Below, one piece after another: positions 11,404 to 22,526 of a DNA stretch of 64,000 nucleotides. The DNA is taken from the NCBI RefSeq assembly GCF_029168945.1, contig NC_083607.1, positions 30,117,257-30,181,256 on the forward strand. The letters run 5' to 3'. This DNA comes from Cannabis sativa (taxonomy: Eukaryota; Streptophyta; Magnoliopsida; Rosales; Cannabaceae). The stretch's first letter is position 1. Each line of letters starts with the position of its first letter. The position numbers were made by a program, and so were the translations under genes. The notes under the pieces were generated by a model. It was not told where the DNA came from. It searched no databases and saw only the letters and a program-made list of their open reading frames with translations.

Positions 11404-13323
11404 TATTGGGAATTATTTTACCAGGATCTTAGATCTACTCACAAGTATGTTTATTAACATCCTAAATAAGAACTTTCTAAAACGATAAAATAAACACATA
11501 TAAAGTTAAGAAAACCTTACATTGATGCAGCGGAATAAATGTCTCCTTCCACTCAGATCTCTAACCCTTGATTCCTTTCTGTAGCAGAGTATAATCAAGA
11601 TCTGAGCCCGAATGTCCTTCTTCTTCAAGTTTTGATCCTTCACAGTCTTCCAATCTATGATTGAGTTACTGCTTGCTGTGTGTGGGCACTTACTCTTTCA
11701 CTAGGGTCACGAAAAAGATGAAGGGAAAAGAGAGAGAGGTATTTCGGCCAAGGTAGAAAGTGAGGGAAGGCTCAGTTTTTCTGAAGAGAGAAAATTCTGT
11801 CAGAAAGCTAATGAAAGCATGTTATGAGAGTGAGCCATCACTTTCTATTTATAGGCAACTACTAGGTTTAGGTTAGGATTTATTTGGCATTAAAATAATG
11901 AAAATATTAATTTGAAAAAGCCTTTTAAGTGGCCGGCCATATGGTGTTATTGGGCCTCACTTAATTTTGTAATTTTATCAAATTTTATCTCTATTTTCTC
12001 AAAAACGCCAATTTTCCAATTCTAACCTTTTAAATGCCTAAACTAATTATTTAATAACTAAAATACATTATTAAATAATATTTTCATTTAATTTAATTAT
12101 TAATTAGACATATAAAGTCTATTAATAAATAAATAAACCTAGAAAACTCTTTTCCTTACAATTTCACCCCTGCTTAGTGAAAATTCATAAAATTAGACAT
12201 AGTCTAACTTTAGAATTATAATTGATCAATCACGAATCAATTAATGAGTCTTACAAGCAGAATGTTCTCAACTAGAATGGGGACCATGGATCTATATGCT
12301 GAGCTTCCAATAAGTGAACCAAATTTACCAAGTAAATTCCTACTTATTAATTCTTCGTTGAATCCACTCTTAGAACTTAGAATTGCACTCTCAGACTTAT
12401 ATAGAGCATATTGTATGTTTCACGATACCAATATACTATCTCATTTAACCATTGTTATAATCTTATTGTGATTTAAAGATCCTCTATATAGATGATTTAC
12501 ATCGAGATGGGATTTCTTTACCGTTCTCACCCCTCAATGTATTTTGCCCCTTAAAACACTTAGCTACCTGTAAATGGTGTTTAGTGATCTAATGATTAGT
12601 CAATTAAACAAGAGCTCATCCATTTACTTCTATTTGCTAAGCTCGAAGGGAATCATCACTTAACTTCTATACACTAGTAGAAGCTATAGATTCCATATTT
12701 ATGTTCAGCACTCCCACTCAATCATACTATCATGTTCCCAAAATATACGTATCACCCTGACCCAAAAGTAGGCTTAACTAATAAATCAAAGAACATGAAT
12801 AGCACTCCTGAGTTGAGCCCAAGCATATCAGGATTTAGATTCTTTTTAATCTTAAGATCAACAACTGATATTGACTTGGAAAGATATGTATAACGGTAAG
12901 TTTGTAATATCTTAACTTAGTTGCAATATCGGTCCAATCCAATGTATACTCCATACATTCGAAACTAGCATACTTTACTAATGCCCTGGAAAGAACATAA
13001 CACTTACTCCAAGTGTAAGTACACATCATCGCTGATTATCACATTAGTGTAAATCCAATAACACTGATGAAACAGGGACCAAAACTTTTGATTCATATGA
13101 TCACAATCACATTCCACTGTGTTGACGATACTGTAATTGTGAATAAACATATGATCTGGATTTAACTGATTTTGTGTGTATGAATGTAATAAACATATTA
13201 AACATGTTAAACATATTAAACCATTAGCATGTAAAATTCATGCAAACATCAATCACTTCAAATTTCGTATATTGATAACTAATCAGATTGTAAAGAGTTT
13301 TATTTAGGGCATAAAACCCAACA
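11404..13323 (-). repeat. Copia-B 3' LTR
   Basis: The plus-strand view starts TATTGGG (terminal TG mutated to TA) and ends ATAAAACCCAACA. The inner neighbour on the minus strand is the purine-rich GTGCAAGTGGGAGTT, the polypurine tract. It is 1920 bp, the same as its partner. A 75-codon frame on the opposite strand (12244-12471) is present in both LTRs but has no recognisable function. Confidence 0.95.
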
Positions 13324-14940
13324 AACTCCCACTTGCACTAATATAAAACAAACTGTGCAAATAGGTCAATCTGATGTCTTGATCTTCAGATCAAGTGTAG
13401 TATATTTGAATCCACCCAAACTTCTGGAAACTAGTTCATAAATACTCTTATGAAACATCCTTTAATATATGCTTTACTTATCAAGGGATACTGAAATCTT
13501 TACTGTTTTAAAAGTAGATCTGAACTAACAGAAGACATATCTCTCATATTTTTAAAATATGTAATTGAGATAATACAGTGTAGACTTTTCTTCAGTGATA
13601 TAACTTTCTGGTATTTTCGAATAGACCAAGTTATAGTTCTTCTCTGGTAGAGCTTGAATTATTATACAATAATTCCTCCACCCCCAAAGTAAGCACCATC
13701 TTATAGAATTTCGAAATTAGATGGTGAGATACAAAGACAACTGATACACAGGTCCTTAATATCTGACATATAGATCACTTTCATAAATCCTTCTTGAATA
13801 TCTTCTAATGTTCCCTATTTGATTACATCTCAGATAGCTCCCACTCAATAGCAGATGTCTGGTTAAATAATACTTTTAACCTCTGATTGTTTAGAGAGTT
13901 ACCTAGTTGTGACTTTTGCGTTAGTCTGAAACTTTAAGTTTAGACTAAGTCATCAACATAGCAGACTAGTATTTGAAGTGACAAATACATGCCAGAGATA
14001 AAGTAATCAAAATTGAGATACCAACAAATTTTATGAGGATTAAGAATTCTTGGTTCAAGTCATTCGAATGGACTGAACTAGAGTTCTTTATCTTATTCTC
14101 ATAATTCTGATAAGCTATTCCTATCCATGTGAATGGTTAGATTTGCTTTTCAGTAGTGTTCTTAAGTACCTATCACAATTATCAACCTAATGAAGATGGG
14201 TATAGAACTTTAAAAATTCTCCCACTCAATTAAGGTAGTGTGAAACTTTAACAAAGAACTTTCACAGGTATCAAACTTTTACTTACAACAGTAAAATCGA
14301 AATGGAACATACAATCAAGATCAAGAATTTATATTGACAATAGCTGACTCATTATATTACTTCTATGTTTAAACAAGATATGTGTTTCATAGGGAATTTT
14401 GGAATGGACTCCTCCACCCCTAAGAATATACATATAGGGTACTATGGATAACCTCCACCCCTAAGTATATAGAGATTATGATCCACCCCTAAAGGTTGTA
14501 AAGATCATGATTCTCTAAGTGTGATAGAGTTTATGTGGAGTTGAATACTATCCAGAGTTCATTAGATATAAAAGATCGTTGAACTGCATAGTTTTCTTAA
14601 CTTTTCTCCACCCCTATCAGATCATAAGATCCTTTTATTAAACAAATTCTTAATAATTGTATGAGAATTAACAATTATTGATAAACATAGAAATAATTTC
14701 TAATGTTTATATAATATAACTCTATGAAGAGTTGTAAATATTATAGAATTTGCATCAATAATAAAAACACTTACACATACAAACATATAAATATAATGTG
14801 GTAATAATTGATGAAGATAAAATTTAATGAAGCTCAATCTCATAAATTGCAATAGTAATTTCGAAAATAAAACTTTATTAATAATAAAAAAAATGTATTG
14901 CAACAATATGAGAGAAACAGGGATAAATATCCCTGACTAA
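13324..14940 (-). pseudogene. Copia-B 3' interior: polypurine tract and extremely decayed pol
   Basis: There is no open frame. Isolated fragments of copia pol can be read: a YVDD-like RT box near 13950 (minus ctatgttgatgactta), an EEHWK-like fragment near 13790-13800 and a DGAYFGGGG-like stretch near 13680-13700. Repeated AGGGGTGGA words also occur at about 14410-14620. The order matches the decayed pol of Copia-D at 33300-34170. The decay is far greater than the LTR divergence, so it predates this insertion. Confidence 0.55.
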
Positions 14941-15069
14941 AATTTGAAATCCAAATTGTCTTTAAACTAAAACAATTAATTCAAATTGAAGAGCTTCATC
15001 TTCATCTGGACGATTTCACCCTTTGGCCCAGCTTTCTGATCCAACTCAATTGAGTTCAAGTAGCTTGGC

Positions 15070-15168
15070 CTATAAGAAGAAGAAAACAAATAAAAAAGGT
15101 TAGTCCAGAATAATAAATCCGATTGGATAATAATTCACTAAACTCTTAAAGTTTATAAATAGAAATAC
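15070..15168 (-). other. Candidate intron after gag in Copia-B
   Basis: Reading the minus strand, AACAAG|GTATTT (donor at 15168) is followed 99 bases later by TTTGTTTTCTTCTTCTTATAG (acceptor at 15070), a strong pyrimidine tract and AG. Spliced gag RNA is known in some plant copia elements (BARE1). Joining here gives only a short C-terminal tail in either relevant frame. This is a sequence-level prediction only. Confidence 0.35.
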
Positions 15169-16005
15169 CTTGTTTCTTTGCAAGAAGTTTAGGACACTGG
15201 GGTTTCCATGACCTTTCTCATTGCAGTAGAAACACTTTCCTTTAAGTGTAGCATCACCAGAAGGAGCAGCCTTTTTCATGGCTTTTGTTCGCTTCTTGGT
15301 GTTCTTCCACTTCTTCTTCGATTTGGGCTTTGAAGCAGAGGCAACATTTGCTTCAGGTTTCATCGTCCCATTACCATTACCAGGATTATGAGGTTTACTC
15401 CCTTTCTTCTTGGGTCCTCCAATCAAATTTTCATAAGTTTGAAGGTCATTGACTAATTCATGAAAGTCAATTTCCTTCTTATTCATGACATAATTTGATG
15501 TGTATGGTAGAAATGCTGGAGTCAGGCTATTCAAGATAAGACTAACTTGAGTAGCACTGTCCATTTCAGCACCATGATCCTGGGCTTCTTGGAAATAACT
15601 GGACATGAGGAGAACATGATCACGCACGTTTTGATGAGGTTCCATCGGTGCGTTAATGTACTTCTTAGTCGCGTCAAAGCGTGACTGAAGCGATGCCTTA
15701 CCGAATAGCTCATTTAACTTCGTCATAACTTCAGCAGCCTTCTCAGTTTTAGAAAACTGAGTTTTGAGGGTGTCAACCATGCTAGAAAGCATAAAGTATA
15801 GAGCTTTGTCATTTGCTTTCTGCCAACGCTCATACTTTTCTTTCACAGCTTTGGTTGCATTGTCCCCAGGCACTTCAGGTGACGGCTCAGTTAAAACAAA
15901 CAAGGCACTTTCTCCTATGAGAGCAATATTAATGTTCTCATTCCATTTATTAAAGTTAGATCCATTCAGCTTGTTTTCAGTCAACAGTGATAACATGGGA
16001 TTCAT
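15100..16005 (-). CDS. Copia-B Gag (capsid and zinc knuckle)
   Basis: A 301-codon frame starts MNPMLSLLTENKLNGSNF, the typical start of copia Gag of the UBN2/retrotran_gag type. Residues about 10-200 form the capsid region (KLNGSNFNKWNENINIAL, then the LNELFGKASLQSRFD helix and a VRDHVLLM block). Residues about 200-255 are lysine-rich. A CCHC knuckle follows (CFYCNEKGHG). One base appears to be missing right after the knuckle His: the neighbouring frame continues WKPQCPKLLAKKQG, which would complete the motif. The frame ends about 40 residues later. Apart from this it is intact, unlike the pol remnants beside it, which suggests selection on Gag until recently. Confidence 0.88.
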   Translation of the reverse strand: MNPMLSLLTENKLNGSNFNKWNENINIALIGESALFVLTEPSPEVPGDNATKAVKEKYERWQKANDKALYFMLSSMVDTLKTQFSKTEKAAEVMTKLNELFGKASLQSRFDATKKYINAPMEPHQNVRDHVLLMSSYFQEAQDHGAEMDSATQVSLILNSLTPAFLPYTSNYVMNKKEIDFHELVNDLQTYENLIGGPKKKGSKPHNPGNGNGTMKPEANVASASKPKSKKKWKNTKKRTKAMKKAAPSGDATLKGKCFYCNEKGHGNPSVLNFLQRNKVFLFINFKSLVNYYPIGFIILD

Positions 16006-19000
16006 TTTGACAAAACAGGATACTACAAAATAATAGAAATCAACAAATAGAAATTAAATAATAGTTTAACACACAAAAACAATTCAGAAATTATAAGCAC
16101 ATAGCAAGTAGGAATGATATGAGAAAATACTTAAAAATTCAATCCTAAATAATTTCCAAGGTTTTCAACAAACTGATATCAGTGTCCCGTTTAGGCGAGA
16201 GTCAAAGCTACCATCCATTGAATAGAGTTGTCAGCTCATCTAAAATGTTTAACATTCTAGCAACCTTTTATTCGATCAAGATCAGAATCCAGCGTTGTCC
16301 CGTTTAGGCGAGAGTCAAGGCTATTCTATCTTATGAGCTTCTACCATTGTTTCGCAATTTGCAAGTCAAATATGGTCGCCACCATTAGGGTGATCTATAC
16401 CATATAAAACACTTACAAACCACTTATCATGCGAGATTAAACGGCGCGAAATTGCTAATGAACGTTCCTCCATTAGGGAGGATTACTCACTAAAACAAAC
16501 GTGGTGTAAAATCCACAATGGAGATCGAATATTTAATAATAATAAAGCTCATTGTTTAGAGTGTATTTTCTTTATTATTCTAATAAATAAATCTCATTAA
16601 ATTCTAAATTAAGAATTAAAATTCAAAAATAAGAATTTAATATAATATTTATAAAATTATACTTAGATGGTGATTGAAATAAAATTAATTATTTCCATCT
16701 TAGTAATAATCTTAAATATAAATATTAAGGAAATTAATTTAAGTTGAATTAAATAAATAATTAGCAACTTAAAAATTTCCTTTGAGAATATATTTATTGG
16801 GTTCGAAAATTTAAAGTATATAAAAATACAATTTTCGAAAATAATAAAAATAGAAAAGAAATACTTCAAGCAAAAATATCACCTATCTAGATATTCTTTT
16901 GACTACTTAATTCAATTTCTAATAATATATATATTTTAAATTCATTTATTTTAAATTAATCAATTAAATGAAAAAATCATTGATTGTAGTTGGTCCAAGA
17001 ATTAATTAAAATAAATAATTAATTTACAACCCAATCTATTTTTCAAAATAAAAAATTCGAAAATATTGCATAAATAAAATGCCAATTTCGAAATTGATTA
17101 ATAAAATAAAGAAAAATATATATATTGAAAATTATTTAAATTTAAGTTGAAAAATTAAATTTCAACCTAAAAATAATTTTCTATTTAATTAAGTGTCATG
17201 AAAAATCAATAAATATTTAAGTATCGTGATGAAAATCAACTTAGATATTTAGATTTTTCAAGTTAATTAAATGTATTAAATTCAAGAAATAATAATTAAG
17301 TGTAAAGAAGGCTTAATTATTAATTTCTATTTAATACTAGGAAAAATATACTTAATAAAATTGTACCAAAATTAATTATTTAAATAATTAATTTCACAAA
17401 GTATGATTTTCCTATTTAAATATTAGAAATAATAAGTAGTCTAGAAATTACTATCTAGAAAATATCTTATTTGACTAAGTATCTTTTCAAAAATTTGAAA
17501 AATATCTAATTTAAGTTATATAGAAAAAATCTAAAACTTAAATAATTTCAAATCTAGATTTAATTAAATATCACAAATTAAGTTGTAACCACTTAATTTG
17601 AAGATATCTTTTTAAAGTTAATATTTGAAAAGATATTAACCAAAAAATATCTAAAATATTCCATTTTAAGTTAATATTTGAAAAGATATTAACTTAAAAA
17701 ATATCTTAAGAATCTTTAATAACTAATGCCTAAGATTCCTCAACTTGATTTAAAATTTAAATCAAATATTCAAATTTAAGTTAGATAGAAAAATCAGTTG
17801 ATACAACTAATTTATAACTTAAATAGGAATATTTAATTAAATAAGCTCCAGAAAGAATCTTAGTTAGTTAAAATTCTATATTTAATTAAATACAAGAAAA
17901 ATACAAATAGTTTGTCTAGAAATAATATCTAAACTAAAAGTGTTTTTCTTAAAATTAACTTTAAAATATTAAAATGAAAAATAAATTTTCATATATTTTA
18001 AAAGTTAATTATGTTGCTAATTCAATTTTATTAGGTCAAACTAATATAATTAACCTAGTACAGTTATTCAAATCAGGCAAATGGGCCTTCACAATTGGGG
18101 TAGTTCATGTAAGGGGGTGCTGGGTTCAGTATGTCGTACCCACTTCTATGGCTCCCAACTCTCACACAAGGCCCAAAAGAGAGGAATTTAACCATAAAAT
18201 GAATAACTGTTATTAATTGAATAGGTCCAATAACTAAATGGACCTAAATAAAATCTATCATGGTGTGACATTTTATTTAGCAACAACCTATATGCATCTA
18301 TATAATAAAATAAACACATAGGCTCACACAGGCACACTTTGGATGGATCGTATCATGTTGCTAGGTCATACACAGATGAAAGAAGATTGTAAAATTTACC
18401 TGTTACAAATTATTAACTTGACCAAGGGAGCCATCAGATCATTAGATCTGGCAAAAAGTAACCATGGCTATTTGCAATCAAGTAATAATAGGTTTTAAAA
18501 ACTTACACACAAGTTAAAACCACATACTCCTGCAACAAGGTTAGCTGGATAGTTGGAAGTAGGATTTATTTAATTTTAAATAAATAATTTCGAAAAATAA
18601 ATAATTAAATAAATAAAAAAATATATTTTAATTAATTTCGAAAAAATAAAATTTTAAAAAAAAATTAATTAATTTCGAAAATAAAATAAAAAATAAATTT
18701 AAATTTCGAAATTATTTAAAAAATAAATATTTAAAATTAAACCTACTATTTTGAAAAATTAGGTTTCAACCAACCTAAATATCATTTCAAAAATTTACTA
18801 ACTACTTTTAAATATTAAATGTTATTTTAAAAATGAAAATTAAATAAAAAATAAGAAAAGATAAAAATAAGAAGATAAATACTAATTCTATTCAAATTCA
18901 AATTGCAATAATATCTTGAATTAAATAAAAAAAAATTAAATTAATTCAAAATGATAATTAGAATTGAATTAGGAATAGTAATAGTATATATACAAAACCA

Positions 19001-19358
19001 TACAAAAAATTGGAAGTTAATTCCATGAAAAAGTATGAAAAATTGAAGAAAAAAGAAAAAATTCGAAACTGTACGGACAGTTCTGCGATCGCAGGAAAAT
19101 ATCAGCACAACCCCGATTTTGTCAAATCTTCAAAAAATCATAACTAATTCAAATAAAATCCAAATTGAGTTCTGTAAAAGGCTAAATTGCTTAATTTTTT
19201 CCATACTATCCAATAAAAATAATTCCAGAGATGAAATCGCAATTATTTTTCACGAAAATTTCACAAACATCAATTAATCATCAAACATGATACCATCCAA
19301 AGAACATACAAACAATCGTTTTAAAGTCCAAATTTCATGTAAGTAAATCAATTACCAT
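16006..19358 (-). other. Copia-B long AT-rich leader
   Basis: About 3.3 kb lies between the primer-binding site and gag and has no gene. It includes a duplicated block with GTCCCGTTTAGGCGAGAGTCAA (about 16184-16206 and 16294-16316) and many aattaat tracts. The same leader, including the duplicated block and the TGGCTCCCTTGGTCAAG segment, occurs in Copia-D (28790-31380), so it is a shared family feature. It may hold packaging signals; that is inference. Confidence 0.75.
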
Positions 19359-19371
19359 GGCTCTGAGGCCA
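19359..19371 (-). other. Copia-B primer-binding site (variant)
   Basis: The minus strand reads TGGCCTCAGAGCC, two bases from the usual TGGTATCAGAGCC initiator-Met site. Copia-D has TGACCTCAGAGCC in the same place. Confidence 0.85.
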
Positions 19372-19373
19372 GT

Positions 19374-21293
19374 TGTTGGGAATAATTTTACCAGGATCTT
19401 AGATCTACTCACAAGTATGTTTATTAACATCCTAAATAAGAACTTTCTAAAACGATAAAATAAACACATATAAAGTTAAGAAAACCTTACATTGATGCAG
19501 CAGAATAAATGTCTCCTTCCACTCAGATCTCTAACCCTTGATTCCTTTCTGTAGCAGAGTATAATCAAGATCTGAGCCCGAATGTCCTTCTTCTTCAAGT
19601 TTTGATCCTTCACAGTCTTCCAATCTATGATTGAGTTACTGCTTGCTGTGTGTGGGCACTTACTCTTTCACTAGGGTCACGAAAAAGATGAAGGGAAAAG
19701 AGAGAGAGGTATTTCGGCCAAGGTAGAAAGTGAGGGAAGGCTCAGTTTTTCTGAAGAGAGAAAATTCTGTCAGAAAGCTAATGAAAGCATGTTATGAGAG
19801 TGAGCCATCACTTTCTATTTATAGGCAACTACTAGGTTTAGGTTAGGATTTATTTTGCATTAAAATAATGAAAATATTAATTTGAAAAAGCCTTTTAAGT
19901 GGCCGGCCATATGGTGTTATTGGGCCTCACTTAATTTTGCAATTTTATCAAATTTTATCTCTATTTTCTCAAAAACGCCAATTTTCCAATTCTAACCTTT
20001 TAAATGCCTAAACTAATTATTTAATAACTAAAATACATTATTAAATAATATTTTCATTTAATTTAATTATTAATTAGACATATAAAGTCTATTAATAAAT
20101 AAATAAACCTAGAAAACTCTTTTCCTTACAATTTCACCCCTGCTTAGTGAAAATTCATAAAATTAGACATAGTCTAACTTTAGAATTATAATTGATCAAT
20201 CACGAATCAATTAATGAGTCTTACAAGCAGAATGTTCTCAACTAGAATGGGGACCATGGATCTATATGCTGAGCTTCCAATAAGTGAACCAAATTTACCA
20301 AGTAAATTCCTACTTATTAATTCTTCGTTGAATCCACTCTTAGAACTTAGAATTGCACTCTCAGACTTATATAGAGCATATTGTATGTTTCACGATACCA
20401 ATATACTATCTCATTTAACCATTGTTATAATCTTATTGTGATTTAAAGATCCTCTATATAGATGATTTACATCGAGATGGGATTTCTTTACCGTTCTCAC
20501 CCCTCAATGTATTTTGCCCCTTAAAACACTTAGCTACCTGTAAATGGTGTTTAGTGATCTAATGATTAGTCAGTTAAACAAGAGCTCATCCATTTACTTC
20601 TATTTGCTAAGCTCGAAGGGAATCATCACTTAACTTCTATACACCAGTAGAAGCTATAGATTCCATATTTATGTTCAGCACTCCCACTCAATCATACTAT
20701 CATGTTCCCAAAATATACGTATCACCCTGACCCAAAAGTAGGCTTAACTAATAAATCAAAGAACATGAATAGCACTCCTGAGTTGAGCCCAAGCATATCA
20801 GGATTTAGATTCTTTTTAATCTTAAGATCAACTACTGATATTGACTTGGAAAGATATGTTTAACGGTAAGTTTGTAATATCTTAACTTAGTTGCAATATC
20901 GGTCCAGTCCAATGTATACTCCATACATTCGAAACTAGCATACTTTACTAATGCCCTGGAAAGAACATAACACTTACTCCAAGTGTAAGTACACATCATC
21001 GCTGATTATCACATTAGTGTAAATCCAATAACACTGATGAAACAGGGACCAAAACTTTTGATTCATATGATCACAATGACATTCCACTGTGTTGACGATA
21101 CTGTAATTGTGAATAAACATATGATCTGGATTTAACTAATTTTGTGTGTATGAATGTAATAAACATATTAAACATGTTAAACATATTAAACCATTAGCAT
21201 GTAAAATTCATGCAAACATCAATCACTTCAAATTTCTTATATTGATAACTAATCAGATTGTAAAGAGTTTTATTTAGGGCATAAAACCCAACA
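19374..21293 (-). repeat. Copia-B 5' LTR
   Basis: The plus-strand view runs from TGTTGGGAATAATTT to ATAAAACCCAACA, 1920 bp, about 99.3% identical to 11404-13323 by eye. It is followed by the TCGAC duplication. Confidence 0.95.
19815..19823 (-). promoter_or_regulatory. TATA box in the Copia-B 5' LTR
   Basis: The minus strand reads TATAAATAG inside the 5' LTR; the same motif is at 11845-11853 in the 3' LTR. Position and sequence fit the LTR promoter. Confidence 0.6.
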
Positions 21294-21298
21294 TCGAC
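21294..21298. other. Copia-B target-site duplication, right
   Basis: TCGAC, identical to 11399-11403. Confidence 0.95.
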
Positions 21299-21440
21299 CC
21301 CCTTTGTTAGCGAGTTATGATCTACTCTCCTTTTATTTGTATTGATACGAGTGATAATACTACTTAGATCACAAGTGTTGTGGAATCTGCAGTAGCTCTC
21401 TTAACATTACAATATATGAATCAAGTAGCCAAGTCTCTAG

Positions 21441-21455
21441 TGAGAGAGAGAGAGA

Positions 21456-21509
<54 letters not shown>
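21441..21509. repeat. (GA)n microsatellite in the Tat-A 5' LTR
   Basis: About 69 bp of GA dinucleotides with a single T interruption at 21461. The equivalent place in the left LTR (about 4973-4982) has only a few GA units. Confidence 0.95.
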
Positions 21510-21514
<5 letters not shown>

Positions 21515-21645
21515 CCCTAGGACGTGTAAAAGATAAGAGAAAAGAGTGTTAGGGTTTCAGACTTAGAGCTTGAGAGCTTTAGTGAGGCTTGGACACTTAA
21601 GACTTAGAGAGTTAAGACTTAGGGAATTAGGGCTAGGCTAATGCT

Positions 21646-21654
21646 CTTTATATA
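21646..21654 (-). promoter_or_regulatory. TATA box in the Tat-A 5' LTR
   Basis: The minus strand reads TATATAAAG; the same motif is at 5109-5117 in the 3' LTR. Confidence 0.5.
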
Positions 21655-22332
21655 GTAAAGCTTACATCCCTAATATTCCTCAAAAATAGGTAAATAAAGC
21701 TATATTTACATAATAAATTAATAAAGTTTAAATGACAAAATTATCCCTTAAAAACAGGGAAGTTGCTGATATTTTATCTCTATTTTTGTGGGCTGTCAAG
21801 GCCCAATTCACTGCTTGACTTACTATCCACGGATGAAGGTTGTGCCCCAAAGGCCTACTAGGGAAAAGCTGGCCGACCATGCGCCTGCCAAGTGCAGGCT
21901 GGCCGGCCACATAATGTTTGTAGGTTGGGGTCTAGCCAGCCATGTTCCTGCCAGGGTCTGGCAGGTCATGTTCCTACAAACTTTGGTAGGTGTTGGCCAA
22001 CCTTTATACAGCTTTTCCTTATAGAGGTCAAGTTTCCTTGGCTGAACGGGCCCCTCCTTGGTGTGAAACTCACCATTGGCCATCCAGCCTGTGCTCAAAC
22101 CCTAGTCAGCCATACAAGCTCATCCTAGCTGCCCTATATACTCCCTTTGGCTGGCCAGACACAGTTATGCAGCTTTTTGATGGCTTACTTAACTCCTCTC
22201 GCTTGTTACTTGATGGTTTTGGCATGCCTTGTAAGGAGACTTTGTCTTGCTATTGACAAGGTTGTACTCCATGTGTCCTCAGTCTTGGCTTACGTGGACA
22301 TGCCACGTCAGGTGAACAAATTTAGTATAACA

Positions 22333-22526
22333 CATATAAATATGATCAGAACATTATTCATAAAATTACCCACAAAAGAATACAATCAATTTAATATATA
22401 GGAAAAGAAAATTAATTTGTATTATTAAAAGTTAAAATCATGTCAAGGGCTTTGAAATCACTCTTAACCTAATGAAAACTACTTCATTATCATATTCATA
22501 TTTTTTAACCCATCAAATTTCCCTGG
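22333..22526. other. AT-rich flank between Tat-A and Tat-B
   Basis: No gene is seen. It starts with the right copy of the imperfect Tat-A duplication (CATAT) and may continue the LTR-like remnant at 4115-4715. Confidence 0.35.

Larger units (their letters stand above)
11404..21293 (-). mobile_element. Copia-B: gag-only Ty1/copia element, recent insertion
   Basis: Two LTRs of exactly 1920 bp flank a 6050-bp interior on the minus strand, with a perfect TCGAC duplication. By eye I count about 13 substitutions between the LTRs (roughly 0.7%), so the insertion is young. The interior holds one clear coding region, gag (15100-16005), preceded by a very long AT-rich leader. It is followed by about 1.6 kb in which only faint traces of pol remain. 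Recent movement without its own polymerase or integrase implies help in trans. This fits the described class of terminal-repeat retrotransposons with a gag domain (TR-GAG). Confidence 0.92.
4716..22332 (-). mobile_element. Tat-A: Ty3/gypsy (Tat-like) retrotransposon, interrupted by Copia-B
   Basis: Two related LTRs starting TGTTGAC and ending ATAACA (plus-strand view) enclose gag and RNase H remnants on the minus strand. The right LTR is split by Copia-B. Flanks are CAGAT (4711-4715) and CATAT (22333-22337), a target-site duplication with one mismatch. A purine tract flanks the left LTR and a primer-binding block flanks the right one, so left is 3' and right is 5'. Protease, RT and integrase are missing or unrecognisable, so this is a deleted, dead copy. 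The Tat lineage is inferred from the gag start, the primer-binding block and similarity to Tat-C. Confidence 0.82.
21299..22332 (-). repeat. Tat-A 5' LTR, second part
   Basis: This continues the LTR interrupted at 11403 and matches about 4853-5877 of the partner, ending in ATAACA. It carries a long GA microsatellite absent from the partner and only one unit of the 20-bp repeat seen there. Confidence 0.9.

Noticed and set aside
12244..12471. A 75-codon plus-strand frame, identical in both Copia-B LTRs (also 20214-20441).
   Set aside because: Identity is expected because the LTRs are nearly identical overall; the frame is antisense to the element and shows no domain.
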